Positions 1-7,729 of a DNA stretch of 23,712 bases are shown here, piece by piece. The DNA is from an uncultured Flavobacterium sp. (lineage in GTDB: Bacteria > Bacteroidota > Bacteroidia > Flavobacteriales > Flavobacteriaceae). The stretch lies in contig NZ_CAMLIX010000045.1 of assembly GCF_946479975.1 (NCBI RefSeq), positions 1-23,712 on the forward strand, given 5' to 3'. The notes beneath the pieces are model-generated. The model was not told the origin of the DNA. It did no database searches and saw only the letters and a program-made list of their open reading frames with translations. The position numbers and the translations under genes are program-made. The stretch's first letter is position 1. Every line of letters starts with the position of its first letter.

Positions 1-740
1 GTCAAACCAACCGCGGCAACAATTACAGAATAAGGAAAAATTACTTTTAAAGTCTCAAACGAAAAAGGAATATTGGGAATATGAAATGGAGGAAATCCAC
101 CTTGAACTGAAGCGATATCTTCTACTGTTTTGGTTTGAATATTAAAAACAATTACCAAAGCGAAAACTACCATAATAGCAACTAAAGATGCTGGAACTGC
201 TTTTGTAATCTTGGGAAAAATTAAAACGATCGCAATTGTTAAAGCGACCAAACCTGCCATAATATATAAAGGCGTTCCTTGAAGCCAGGAAATTTGTCCA
301 TTCATAACGGTTTTAAACTGCTCTAATTGCGACATAAAAATAACAACTGCCAGTCCATTAACGAAACCAAACATTACAGGCTGTGGCACTAGGCGTATAA
401 ACTTTCCGAGTTTAAAAAGTCCGATGCAAATTTGAACGACACCGCCAAGTGCGACAGCGGCAAAAACATATTCTATTCCGTGCGATTTCATCAAAGCAAT
501 CAAAACGATCACGGTTGCTCCGGCCCCGCCAGAAATCATTCCTGGTCTTCCGCCAAAAATTGCTGTAACCAAACCTGCAATAAATGCGGCATATAAACCT
601 ACTAATGGTGGAAATCCTGCTAAAATAGCAAACGATAAAGATTCTGGAATCATTGTCATGGCGACCGTGAAACCAGCTAAAATTTCATTTTTATAATTGA
701 TTTTTTGACTAAAGTCGAAAAGTGGGAAAGCTTTTTTCAT
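1..740 (-). CDS. SulP-family anion transporter, N-terminal part (runs off the left edge)
   Basis: This is an open reading frame on the minus strand that starts with ATG at 738-740 and remains open to the window edge, giving about 246 residues of the N-terminal membrane domain. The protein begins MKKAFPLFDFSQKINYKNEI and is followed by closely spaced hydrophobic segments. The early stretch with IPESLSFAILAGFPPLVGLY matches the SulP hallmark (a proline-containing first helix, then LAGxPPxxGLY), and GGRPGMISGGAGATVIV matches the third helix region that lines the substrate site. SulP proteins move sulfate, bicarbonate or other anions across the inner membrane. A C-terminal STAS domain, usual in this family, would lie outside the window, so its presence is unknown. 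The substrate cannot be read from the sequence. The family call is firm. Confidence 0.92.
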   Translation of the reverse strand, partial: MKKAFPLFDFSQKINYKNEILAGFTVAMTMIPESLSFAILAGFPPLVGLYAAFIAGLVTAIFGGRPGMISGGAGATVIVLIALMKSHGIEYVFAAVALGGVVQICIGLFKLGKFIRLVPQPVMFGFVNGLAVVIFMSQLEQFKTVMNGQISWLQGTPLYIMAGLVALTIAIVLIFPKITKAVPASLVAIMVVFALVIVFNIQTKTVEDIASVQGGFPPFHIPNIPFSFETLKVIFPYSVIVAAVGL

Positions 741-746
741 AGTGCA

Positions 747-754
747 CAAAATTA
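747..754 (-). promoter_or_regulatory. Possible -7 box TAATTTTG for the SulP gene
   Basis: On the minus strand TAATTTTG fits the Bacteroidota consensus TAnnTTTG. It ends only 6 bases before the ATG, so use of this box would give an almost leaderless transcript. A TTG lies 13 bases upstream, which is shorter than the usual spacing. The match may be chance in AT-rich DNA. Confidence 0.3.
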
Positions 755-984
755 GAGAAATAATATGCAATAAAAAGAACAAACCTTTCCATATTGAAAA
801 AGTAACTTTACTATTAAAACAGTTGTATTAACTTAAATGCTTTACAAGAAAAACGAAAAGTGAAAGAATAAAATTTATCATCGTAAATGATTTATATTTC
901 TAAATTAAAATTTTACACAAAATACTTACAAATAATAAAATTAAACTAGCGTATTTACACCTGATTTTCAAAATGAAAGAAAAT

Positions 985-1302
985 TTAATCTATTCGCTCG
1001 CAAGTATAACCTAAACAATGTACATAATCCATAATATTGACGCAGTGAATATCGACACCTTCTACTCGTAAAATCTTATCGCAATCTTCTAGATCAAAAT
1101 TGATTTTATAATCTGGAAATTGAGTCTGAATTATAGCAACAACATAATCTTTCTCAGATTCTTTCTGAACATTTGTTTTAAAAATCTCCACAACCATATC
1201 TGTTTTCTTTAATTCTTTAAACTGGTACATATCATTTTGATTAAAAAGATTATACGATATTTTTGTTTTAAAAATACCTTGACATTTTTCTTTTGTAATC
1301 AT
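985..1302 (-). CDS. Small conserved protein of unknown function
   Basis: This encodes up to 105 residues. The C-terminal 70 residues, from MVVEIFKTNV onward, with the stretch INFDLEDCDKILRVEG and a closing LGYTCERID, look like a small soluble protein family I have seen in many Bacteroidota genomes; no function is known to me. The true start is uncertain. The family is usually about 70 residues long, which would favour the ATG at 1195-1197, whereas the longest frame starts at 1302 and adds a basic stretch (MITKEKCQGIFKTKISYNLF). The residues D and C in DLEDCDKI and the C near the end are the only obvious candidates for function. It stands alone, with no close neighbour on the same strand. Confidence 0.6.
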   Translation of the reverse strand: MITKEKCQGIFKTKISYNLFNQNDMYQFKELKKTDMVVEIFKTNVQKESEKDYVVAIIQTQFPDYKINFDLEDCDKILRVEGVDIHCVNIMDYVHCLGYTCERID

Positions 1303-1478
1303 AAATTCTGCTTCGATTTGAGAAGTTTAAAATTAAGTAAAAACTTTCAATATCAAATTATTAAGCAAAGTAAATTCTTCTTTTTTTCTTAAGTTAGAAA
1401 ATTGAATTTATCGCTGAATTTACAATCAAAATCTCTGTTCAAAAATAAACTACAAGCTTCTATTTCTATAACATTTTT

Positions 1479-1517
1479 ATACCAATGGCGTATGATTTAT
1501 ACGAACGGCGTTGGTAT
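1479..1517. promoter_or_regulatory. 39-bp imperfect palindrome upstream of the LytS/LytTR pair
   Basis: The arms ATACCAA (1479-1485) and TTGGTAT (1511-1517) are perfect inverted repeats. Further matches occur inward, including GGCGT on the left and CGGCGT on the right. The centre of the site is about 74 bases upstream of the kinase start codon. An outer palindrome at this distance is a reasonable place for an activator site, possibly for the LytTR regulator encoded downstream, although classic LytTR sites are direct repeats. Binding is inference. Confidence 0.4.
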
Positions 1518-1558
1518 AATTTATTATTTACAAAGTACTAAAAACTATACGATTATAT

Positions 1559-1566
1559 TATTTTTG
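1559..1566 (+). promoter_or_regulatory. Possible -7 box TATTTTTG before the kinase gene
   Basis: TATTTTTG fits TAnnTTTG and lies 5 bases before the ATG at 1572. No TTG is found at the expected -33 position, which would fit a promoter that needs an activator bound at the palindrome further upstream. It would give a nearly leaderless message. Confidence 0.3.
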
Positions 1567-1571
1567 CTGTT

Positions 1572-2570
1572 ATGACAATCTCCAAAATTTATCAAAACTT
1601 TTTTCTGCGCAATCTGCTCGTCAATACGCTGGTTTATTTAGTTATTTTAGCTTGTGTTTATGATGAAATAAAATTAGACGGACACAGCTGGTCTTATATT
1701 TTAAGTAAAATTGCTGTAGGCTATTTTCCGTGCATTGTCTGGATTACTATTTTCAATATTTGTATAATCAAGACGTTTTTGTTTAGAAAAAAAGTCAAAC
1801 TTTTCTTTGCACTCTTTGTTGTTTATTGGACTTGTTTTTACTTTTTTATGACTTGGTTTTTTCCACTTGTTGGATTGGGGAATTTTAAAACGCTCCAAAT
1901 ATTATCGCTTATTATCAACGGAATGTTTTTCTACTTTATGCATGTGGTTATCACTAAAAAAATGATGCAGGCCGATAAGGATATTATGAATTTCAAATCG
2001 GAACTTTCGTTTTTAAAACAACAATTAAATCCGCATTTTTTGCTGAATGCCATGAACAATCTTTATGGAGAAGCATTGGCAGAACCAGATAAGGTTCCTG
2101 ATCGAATTCTGAATCTTTCGGATATGCTGCGTTATCAAATTGAAGCTTCAAAAAAAGATTATGTTTTGGTTGAGGAAGAAATTAATTTTGTTAAAAAATA
2201 TATTGAATATTATACCTTTAGAAATGAACGATTAAAGGTTGATCAGATTATTGAAGGCTTAAATAAAGAAATTGAGATTCCACCTTTGTTCTTTTTGCCG
2301 TTAGTAGAAAATGCAGTAAAATTTTCTGCTGAAACTGCAGCACCTTTTATTAATCTGGATTTAAAAGTAAAATGCCGAAATTTGACTTTTACTTTAAAAA
2401 ATAATTATCTCGATTCTGGATCGCGACTTTCGAGTACCGGAATCGGAATTGAAAATCTAAAAAGACGTTTAGAAGTTTACGGTTTAAAACATAGTTTAAG
2501 CTGTCAGAAAGAGAAAAATATGTTTGTTGTAAAATTAAGTATATGGCACTTACCTACCGCTGTCTCATAA
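1572..2570 (+). CDS. LytS/YehU-type sensor histidine kinase
   Basis: This is a 332-residue membrane kinase. The first 130 residues hold about four hydrophobic segments (roughly 13-30, 45-66, 75-98 and 108-127) with no recognisable ligand domain. The His_kinase domain follows: QLNPHFLLNAMNNLYGEAL with the phosphoacceptor H155, an N box LPLVENAVKF with N247, and a G box TGIGIENLKRRLEVYG around 289-304. The motif usually reads PHFLFN and VENAxKHG, so the substitutions L158 and F251-S252 are mild departures. The kinase would phosphorylate the response regulator encoded next to it; the two reading frames overlap by 28 bp, a sign of translational coupling. The stimulus is unknown. Confidence 0.93.
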   Translation: MTISKIYQNFFLRNLLVNTLVYLVILACVYDEIKLDGHSWSYILSKIAVGYFPCIVWITIFNICIIKTFLFRKKVKLFFALFVVYWTCFYFFMTWFFPLVGLGNFKTLQILSLIINGMFFYFMHVVITKKMMQADKDIMNFKSELSFLKQQLNPHFLLNAMNNLYGEALAEPDKVPDRILNLSDMLRYQIEASKKDYVLVEEEINFVKKYIEYYTFRNERLKVDQIIEGLNKEIEIPPLFFLPLVENAVKFSAETAAPFINLDLKVKCRNLTFTLKNNYLDSGSRLSSTGIGIENLKRRLEVYGLKHSLSCQKEKNMFVVKLSIWHLPTAVS

Positions 2571-3256
2571 TCGATGACGAATCGCCGGCGCACAAAGCGC
2601 TCATTTCGCACATCTCTAAATTTGACGAACTGGAACATTCTGGCAGCGCTTTTAATGGTATGGAAGCTATAAAACTGCTTAACGAAAACCAATACGATAT
2701 TATTTTTCTTGACATTAATATGCCCGTAATTTCGGGTGTCGAATTAATGGAACTTCAACCCAAACGACCGCTCACCATTGTAACCACGGCCTATTCTGAT
2801 TTTGCACTTTCAGCCTACCAAAACGATGCGATTGATTATTTAATGAAACCCATTTCGCTAGATAAATTTACTAAAGCAATCGAAAAAGCAAAAACCTTTC
2901 ATTCTGGAAATACGGTTAAAAAGGAAAGCAAGGAGAATGAAAAAGTGCTTTCGTACCGCTCCAACGGACAGACATTAGAAACATCTCTTTCTGATATTCT
3001 ATATGTAGAAAGTCTGGGTAATTACATGAAACTCTACAATTGCAAACTAAAATCGCCTGTTATTGTTTACGGCTCACTTGCCAGCATCAGCACCGAAATT
3101 GACTGCTCTAATTTCGTTCAAGTGCATCGTTCTTTTATTGTAAATACCAATAAAATTACAGCCGTTAATCTAAAAAATCTTACCATGTCGAATGGAGATA
3201 TTATTCCTGTGGGAAGAAAATATCAGATTTTGCTAAACAATTTGATAATTAGATAA
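2543..3256 (+). CDS. LytTR-family response regulator
   Basis: This is a 237-residue two-domain regulator. The receiver domain occupies about residues 4-120, with acidic residues D11-D12, phosphoacceptor D57 in FLDINMP, T82 in VTTAYSD and K102 in YLMKP, so all the residues for phosphotransfer are present. A LytTR DNA-binding domain follows from about residue 138: ILYVESLGNYMKLY, then VHRSFIVN and the terminal PVGRKYQ. The start ATG at 2543 lies inside the kinase gene and makes a 28-bp overlap; it leaves just enough sequence for the first beta strand (YRCLIIDDE). The regulator probably controls a small set of genes, perhaps including its own operon through the palindrome at 1479-1517. Confidence 0.95.
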   Translation: MALTYRCLIIDDESPAHKALISHISKFDELEHSGSAFNGMEAIKLLNENQYDIIFLDINMPVISGVELMELQPKRPLTIVTTAYSDFALSAYQNDAIDYLMKPISLDKFTKAIEKAKTFHSGNTVKKESKENEKVLSYRSNGQTLETSLSDILYVESLGNYMKLYNCKLKSPVIVYGSLASISTEIDCSNFVQVHRSFIVNTNKITAVNLKNLTMSNGDIIPVGRKYQILLNNLIIR

Positions 3257-3482
3257 TTTGTCGATTAGATAATTTTCTTGAAAGCTGAATTCTTAACTGA
3301 GGGTTTTTCGCGCACATTACCTGATTTAGGATAAAATTCAAAATACTGACATTCAATATGTTATTTTTAATCAACAATAAAAAACAGTATAATTACTTGG
3401 TGTTAATTTTTCAAATTTAGGTAATCTTGAAGTACCAAATGAAAGATATAAAAAACGATTATTAATCTCAAAAAACAAAAGC

Positions 3483-4214
3483 ATGAAACTATCATACCAA
3501 GGGAAAAATTTTGATGTTATGACTTATAGAAGTATAAGACGTGCTATAGGATATCTGGCTATAAGTTTACCTATAGTTCTTTTAGTTCTATCTTGTTTCT
3601 CTTTTTTCGAGACCGATATTCAACCTTCAATAAGTGATTATTATTACACTAATCTTAGAGAAATTTTTACAGGAACTTTATGCGCTGTCGGTTTATTTTT
3701 AATCCGATACGAAGGCCACAGAAATCCTTCTATATGGAAAAATGACAAACTACTTACTAATATAGCAGGAGTTATGGCGATAGGAGTTGCATTAGTCCCG
3801 ACAACTGCTCCTGAGCCTAAATTACCAACTAATGACGAAAAACCTTGTGAATTAATACTAAATACACTGCTACACTATCCGCTAGACTGGCTTCACTATA
3901 CCTTTGCAGCGGTTCTGTTTTTAATATTGGCTTTGATCGCTTTAAATGTTTTTACAATAAAAAACGGAAATGAAAGACCTGCTTATGAATATACCATATA
4001 TAGGTTTTGTGGCTATTCGATATTGTTATTCATAATTTTAATTCCTTTTAAATTATTTGGTAAGGCGACTTTAGTTTTTGAAGCCCTTTTACTCTTTGCT
4101 TTTGGTTTAGCATGGTTAGTCAAAGGAAGAGCGCTTGGAGACAGCGGCGATCTTGGAAGAAAACTTTACGGAGAAGAAAACACTGAAAACACTGAAAAAA
4201 TATTCGAGGAATAA
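3483..4214 (+). CDS. DUF998-like integral membrane protein
   Basis: This is a 243-residue protein with about six membrane segments (roughly 22-42, 61-76, 90-106, 138-157, 172-192 and 196-213). The hallmark is SISDYYYTNLREIFTGTLCAVGL at 49-71: bacterial membrane proteins related to DUF998 share a SDYYYT motif followed by a G-rich helix and a RYEG-like end (here 75-78). The loop at 107-140 holds PTTAPEPKLP and two His residues near the next helix. The function of the family is not known. The gene stands alone, with 226 bp between it and the LytTR regulator and a strong terminator just behind it, so it is probably a single-gene transcript. Confidence 0.7.
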   Translation: MKLSYQGKNFDVMTYRSIRRAIGYLAISLPIVLLVLSCFSFFETDIQPSISDYYYTNLREIFTGTLCAVGLFLIRYEGHRNPSIWKNDKLLTNIAGVMAIGVALVPTTAPEPKLPTNDEKPCELILNTLLHYPLDWLHYTFAAVLFLILALIALNVFTIKNGNERPAYEYTIYRFCGYSILLFIILIPFKLFGKATLVFEALLLFAFGLAWLVKGRALGDSGDLGRKLYGEENTENTEKIFEE

Positions 4215-4236
4215 AATCTACAGCTCGATTATATTT

Positions 4237-4265
4237 AAAAGCTCAACTTTTTTAGTTGAGCTTTT
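4237..4265. terminator. Bidirectional terminator between converging genes
   Basis: A perfect 12-bp stem (AAAAGCTCAACT at 4237-4248, AGTTGAGCTTTT at 4254-4265) with a TTTTT loop has A and T tracts on its two flanks, so it can serve both strands. It overlaps the last codons of the DoxX-like gene on the minus strand. Confidence 0.88.
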
Positions 4266-4674
4266 TCACCATTAAATATCTAATTGCTCCCGTAGACCAC
4301 AAAGCAAGAAAAATCAAAACTGGTTGAAAAAACAATCGTATTAAACGAGCTTGATCTGTATCGAGTCCAAAGGCTGATGTTCCGTTAATATATTGTGCAA
4401 TATTACCAGGGAAAACCAAAACGTAAAATACAGCCAAGGCAATACCAACGTACACTTTATACTTTGTTAGAAAAACCATGCTAAGTCCCAAGGCGATTTC
4501 TACAATTCCAGAAAGAATTACCACAAGATCTTTACTCAATGGTATCCAATTAGGTACCTGTGCCTGAAAATCCTGCCTTTGAAAAGTAAAATGTCCAAAC
4601 GCTGCGATGATCATAAAAATTCCTAGGAGAACTCTAAAAAAGTGCTGCAATTTATTAGTGTGTATATTTTCCAT
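4252..4674 (-). CDS. DoxX-like small membrane protein
   Basis: From the ATG at 4672-4674 the product has 140 residues (MENIHTNKLQHFFRVLLGIF onward), the usual size for DoxX-type proteins, with four membrane segments. The first helix ends in AAFGHFTFQRQDF, and VPNWIPLSKDLVVILSGIVEIALGL is the typical pattern of this group (a VPxWIP turn followed by a helix with SGxxEIxLG). The frame can be extended upstream to 4749, but the added residues MTAVMKQSSLLKVLHLIITF do not belong to the family pattern, so the inner start is preferred. Members are often linked to redox or respiratory stress, but the biochemical role is unknown. Its 3' end lies inside the shared terminator. Confidence 0.8.
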   Translation of the reverse strand: MENIHTNKLQHFFRVLLGIFMIIAAFGHFTFQRQDFQAQVPNWIPLSKDLVVILSGIVEIALGLSMVFLTKYKVYVGIALAVFYVLVFPGNIAQYINGTSAFGLDTDQARLIRLFFQPVLIFLALWSTGAIRYLMVKKLN

Positions 4675-4934
4675 AAATGATTTATTATAAAAAGTAATTA
4701 TCAAATGTAAGACTTTAAGCAATGAACTTTGTTTCATAACAGCCGTCATTTCGTTGCATAATATGTATGTTTTAGATTTTATTTATAGAATTTCAATCAA
4801 AATCTCACACCAAAAAAACCAATCAACACTATTTGTTAATTCTTTTCATCAAAAAAAACTTAGACATGATTAACTTTTCTTACTTAATTATCTAAATTAG
4901 CATAATTCACAACCACTAAGATTATTTATAACCT

Positions 4935-5399
4935 ATGAGCATTTTTAACCTTTTTAAACGATCAGATGTAGAATGTCCTAGATGTCTTGGAAAAGGATTT
5001 GTGGATTGGGAAGATATTATTCGCTTAAACAGACAATTAAAATGGGTTCCTGCTCCTTGCGCCTATTGCAATGCTGTGGGAAGAGTAGAAAAAGAAATTC
5101 TTTCCAAAGTTGCTGTAGACTGCATGTATCTCACTATTGATTTACCAGAAGCTATAATCGATAAAATAAAAGAGGGCGACAAGGAAACTATAGAAAAAGG
5201 AAGAGAACGTGAGCAATTTGTAAATCAGCTTATACAATATGCAGAAGATCATTACATTAATCAAAACATGGATGCAGAAAGTATCGCTAATTTGTATTTA
5301 AGTACAGAAGAAGAAAATGCAATTTTTTCTGTTACCAAAGAAGAATTAATAAAATACATTCAGGGCGTAATCGAACTTAAACGATCAGAATCGAATTAG
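4935..5399 (+). CDS. Small protein with DnaJ-type CxxCxGxG zinc motifs
   Basis: This is a 154-residue soluble protein. Near the N terminus it has two cysteine pairs: CPRCLGKGF with C14 and C17, and CAYCNAVGRV with C42 and C45. They resemble two of the CxxCxGxG repeats of the DnaJ cysteine-rich domain, so a single zinc ion held by the four cysteines is likely. There is no J domain and no substrate-binding domain. The remaining 100 residues are helical and acidic (for example EGDKETIEKGREREQFVN) and I do not recognise them. It is transcribed alone. A chaperone-adaptor or nucleic-acid role is possible, but nothing beyond the zinc motif is supported. Confidence 0.7.
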   Translation: MSIFNLFKRSDVECPRCLGKGFVDWEDIIRLNRQLKWVPAPCAYCNAVGRVEKEILSKVAVDCMYLTIDLPEAIIDKIKEGDKETIEKGREREQFVNQLIQYAEDHYINQNMDAESIANLYLSTEEENAIFSVTKEELIKYIQGVIELKRSESN

Positions 5400-5675
5400 T
5401 GAAATTTTAAAGATTTAGAATCTTCAATCCTTAGCATCTTAGCAACTCAGAAAAAACCCGTATAAATACGCATAGACACAATAATTTATAGTAGTAATAT
5501 TGCGATGAATAATTTTTAGTTTAGAATTTAGTTTTCATCGAGAGAGCTTTTTTAAATTTTTGTCACTTTTTTTTGGAACACAAAGTGGGATTTCAAATCG
5601 CTGGTAACGATTAGAAATCCCACTTTTTTATTTTTCGGTTTACAACACTACAAAAACTGAACGTCAAAAAAATCA
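5400..5675 (+). other. Long gap after the zinc-motif gene, with two hairpins
   Basis: No coding frame is credible here. The gap holds a weaker hairpin with arms CGATGAA (5503-5509) and TTCATCG (5534-5540), a T-rich stretch, and the long hairpin at 5582-5626. The strong hairpin sits about 180 bases after the stop codon, so either the message has a long 3' tail or a separate small transcript ends here. Confidence 0.4.
5582..5629 (+). terminator. Strong two-part terminator hairpin
   Basis: A perfect 13-bp outer stem (AAAGTGGGATTTC at 5582-5594, GAAATCCCACTTT at 5614-5626) continues, after one opposed A-A pair, into a 5-bp inner stem (AATCG at 5596-5600, CGATT at 5608-5612). A run of T follows at once. 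The pairing is far longer than a terminator needs. Confidence 0.85.
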
Positions 5676-5683
5676 TATATTTG
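5676..5683 (+). promoter_or_regulatory. -7 box TATATTTG for the DUF3754 gene
   Basis: TATATTTG is an exact TAnnTTTG match, 35 bases before the ATG at 5719. A transcript would start near 5690 and have a leader of about 30 bases. No clear TTG is seen at -33. Confidence 0.5.
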
Positions 5684-5718
5684 TATCTTCCACGCCAAAA
5701 AAAAAGTCCAAAATCGAC

Positions 5719-6942
5719 ATGACACGAGAACATTATATTCCGTTCAACAAAGAGTTTTTATTAGAACAGCAGATTCTTTTAGCTGATGATCCAAAGAAAG
5801 CAGAGGATTACAAAAAATTGTTTGATATCATCGAGCATTATTACCATTACGAATCTTTTAATCTCAATAGAAACTTAAAACAAAATTATGCACTCTACGA
5901 TCCTGATTTAAGCGAAAAAGAACGTGAAGGCTTTATTGGAAAAAGTGATTTTGGTGTTTTTAAACAAACGCTTCTTACTGTTTTAGATCGAGGTAATTAC
6001 TACCGAATTGATGAAGAAACCTTAAAAGCCGCGTTTGAAGAATCGGACGTAATAGGCTTGAATCTGGCAATTGATTTTAATGCTTTTAAAGATTTCGAAT
6101 TGTACGCACGCGGACATCACAAAGCGAAAGAAAAGGTCAAGAAATATATTTTCTGGAAAAAAGAAGTCGAAATCGAATATTATGACCGCGTCTTAATTTA
6201 CCTTAATTACAGCGATGCCGATTATCTGGCAGCCAAGAAAGTTAAATTGGGAAAAATGCCTATTGATCCAGGTTCTATTGCGCTGAAAATTTTTAAGCGT
6301 GTTCCTAAAAATGATCTCGAAACGATCTTTCCGAATGCGGTTCCTAAAATGTCTTTAAAAGACAAAATGCTACTTTGGGTTCCTTGCGTTTTTGGTGGCG
6401 TTTCGCTTTTGAGCGCCAAGGTTATTCCGGCTCTCATCAATATGTATGATGCGTACCAGACTGGCGAAACCATTAATTTACTTAACAGCAAAACGTCTCT
6501 AAATCAAGGATTAATTGCTTTAGGAATTTTGGCTGCTTACTGTTTTCGCCAATACAATAATTTCATTAATAAAAAAATCAGGTATTCTAAAACACTTTCA
6601 GATAGTTTGTATTTTAAGAATGTCGGAAACAACAGCGGTGCGTTTTATTCTCTTTTAAATTCATCTGAAGAAGAGGCTTTAAAAGAAACTATTTTAGCGT
6701 ACGCCTTTTTGAGCAGAAGCCCAAATGCGCTGACAGCATCTGAACTAGATTCGCAAATAGAATCTTGGTTTTCTTCTCATTTAAAAACTGAATTTGATTT
6801 TGATGTAAACGATGCTTTACTAAAACTAAAAAGTATCGGTTTAGGAATAGAAACAAATGGAAATTGGAACGTGATTCCGCTAAACGAAGCACTTGTCAAA
6901 ATTGACGAATTGTGGGATAATGTTTTTGAGTATAATCAATAA
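5719..6942 (+). CDS. DUF3754 (TMEM143-like) membrane protein
   Basis: This is a 407-residue protein. The N-terminal half is soluble and begins with MTREHYIPFNKEFLLEQQIL. The family core runs from about 155 to 340: a conserved LKIFKRVPKNDLETIFP (189-205), KMSLKDKMLLWVPC leading into membrane segments at roughly 217-240 and 263-277, then SKTLSDSLYFKNVGNNSGAFYSLL and SSEEEALKETILAYAFLSR (315-333). This combination is typical of DUF3754 proteins, which occur in bacteria and, as TMEM143, in eukaryotes. The biochemical role is not known. The C terminus (340-407) resembles a winged-helix-like fold with ALTASELDSQIESWF, but that is a guess. A -7 box precedes the gene and the next gene follows after 80 bp. 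Confidence 0.85.
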   Translation: MTREHYIPFNKEFLLEQQILLADDPKKAEDYKKLFDIIEHYYHYESFNLNRNLKQNYALYDPDLSEKEREGFIGKSDFGVFKQTLLTVLDRGNYYRIDEETLKAAFEESDVIGLNLAIDFNAFKDFELYARGHHKAKEKVKKYIFWKKEVEIEYYDRVLIYLNYSDADYLAAKKVKLGKMPIDPGSIALKIFKRVPKNDLETIFPNAVPKMSLKDKMLLWVPCVFGGVSLLSAKVIPALINMYDAYQTGETINLLNSKTSLNQGLIALGILAAYCFRQYNNFINKKIRYSKTLSDSLYFKNVGNNSGAFYSLLNSSEEEALKETILAYAFLSRSPNALTASELDSQIESWFSSHLKTEFDFDVNDALLKLKSIGLGIETNGNWNVIPLNEALVKIDELWDNVFEYNQ

Positions 6943-6970
6943 ATATATTGTCGTTTTTGGCGGTTTTAAA

Positions 6971-6997
6971 TTGATGTGAAAATTTTTATTAGATTTA
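6971..6997 (+). promoter_or_regulatory. Possible promoter for the DUF962 gene
   Basis: TTG at 6971-6973 is followed after 16 bases by TAGATTTA (6990-6997), which matches TAnnTTTG except for its last base. The start of transcription would be near 7004, about 20 bases before the ATG. Confidence 0.4.
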
Positions 6998-7022
6998 CGC
7001 ATCTAACCTTAAAACCACAAAA

Positions 7023-7487
7023 ATGAGAACATTAGAACAATGGTTTGCAGAATATGCCGTAAGTCATCAAAACCCAACAAACAAAGCAATACATTATATT
7101 TGTGTTCCTGCGATTTTCTTTTCGATTGTAGGTTTATTAATGACTATTCCGAGTGGCATTATCGCTAATACTTTACAACTCAATATGCCAATTATCGAAA
7201 ATTGGGCTTTTGTCGTTTTACTTTTTGTTCTCGTTTTCTACATCAGGTTATCGGTTGCAATGGCAGTAAAAATTGCTTTGTTTTCGGGAATTTGTTTGAT
7301 TGCTAATTACTACATCGGACAGTTTGTTCCTTTATGGATTTTCTCTATTGGCGTTTTTATTATTGCCTGGATTGGCCAATTTTATGGTCATAATATTGAA
7401 GGCAAAAAACCATCTTTCTTAAAAGATCTTCAGTTTCTATTAATTGGTCCGGCTTGGGTTGTAGAGAATTTGTTTTTTAAAAAATAA
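7023..7487 (+). CDS. DUF962 / Mpo1-like membrane protein
   Basis: This is a 154-residue protein with four hydrophobic segments. The family markers are present: near the N terminus FAEYAVSHQNPTNKAIHYICVP with H15 and H24, and near the C terminus IAWIGQFYGHNIEGKKPSF with H123, then LLIGPAWVVENLF. Yeast Mpo1 of this family is an iron(II)-dependent dioxygenase that shortens 2-hydroxy fatty acids by one carbon, and the conserved histidines are taken to bind the metal. Bacterial members are mostly uncharacterised, so a fatty-acid alpha-oxidation role is inference. It has its own likely promoter and stands alone; a hairpin terminator follows about 160 bases later. Confidence 0.88.
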   Translation: MRTLEQWFAEYAVSHQNPTNKAIHYICVPAIFFSIVGLLMTIPSGIIANTLQLNMPIIENWAFVVLLFVLVFYIRLSVAMAVKIALFSGICLIANYYIGQFVPLWIFSIGVFIIAWIGQFYGHNIEGKKPSFLKDLQFLLIGPAWVVENLFFKK

Positions 7488-7644
7488 ATTTAAAAACTTT
7501 TTATAAATTGGTAAGAATGGAAATATTTTATTCCTAGATAATTCAAATACAAGCTTAGCAGAATTAATTGACGAACAATTAAAATAATTACTTTTTGATT
7601 CTAAAACAACTACTATTTTTATAGCTTTTTAAATTCAACATCTT

Positions 7645-7680
7645 AAAGGACAATTAATATTATATTTTTTGTCCTTTTTT
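7645..7680 (+). terminator. Terminator hairpin before the lipoprotein gene
   Basis: Arms AAAGGACAA (7645-7653) and TTGTCCTTT (7669-7677) form a 9-bp stem, followed by a T run. It lies 158 bases after the DUF962 stop; the 150 bases between hold no gene. Confidence 0.7.
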
Positions 7681-7729
7681 TATGACTAAAATAGATTTTA
7701 TATATTAGCAATATAAACCAAATTTACTC

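Noticed and set aside
6222..6491. Minus-strand frames inside the DUF3754 gene and others inside the kinase, HxlR and PHP-ATPase regions
   Set aside because: They are shadows opposite strong family matches and show no features of their own.
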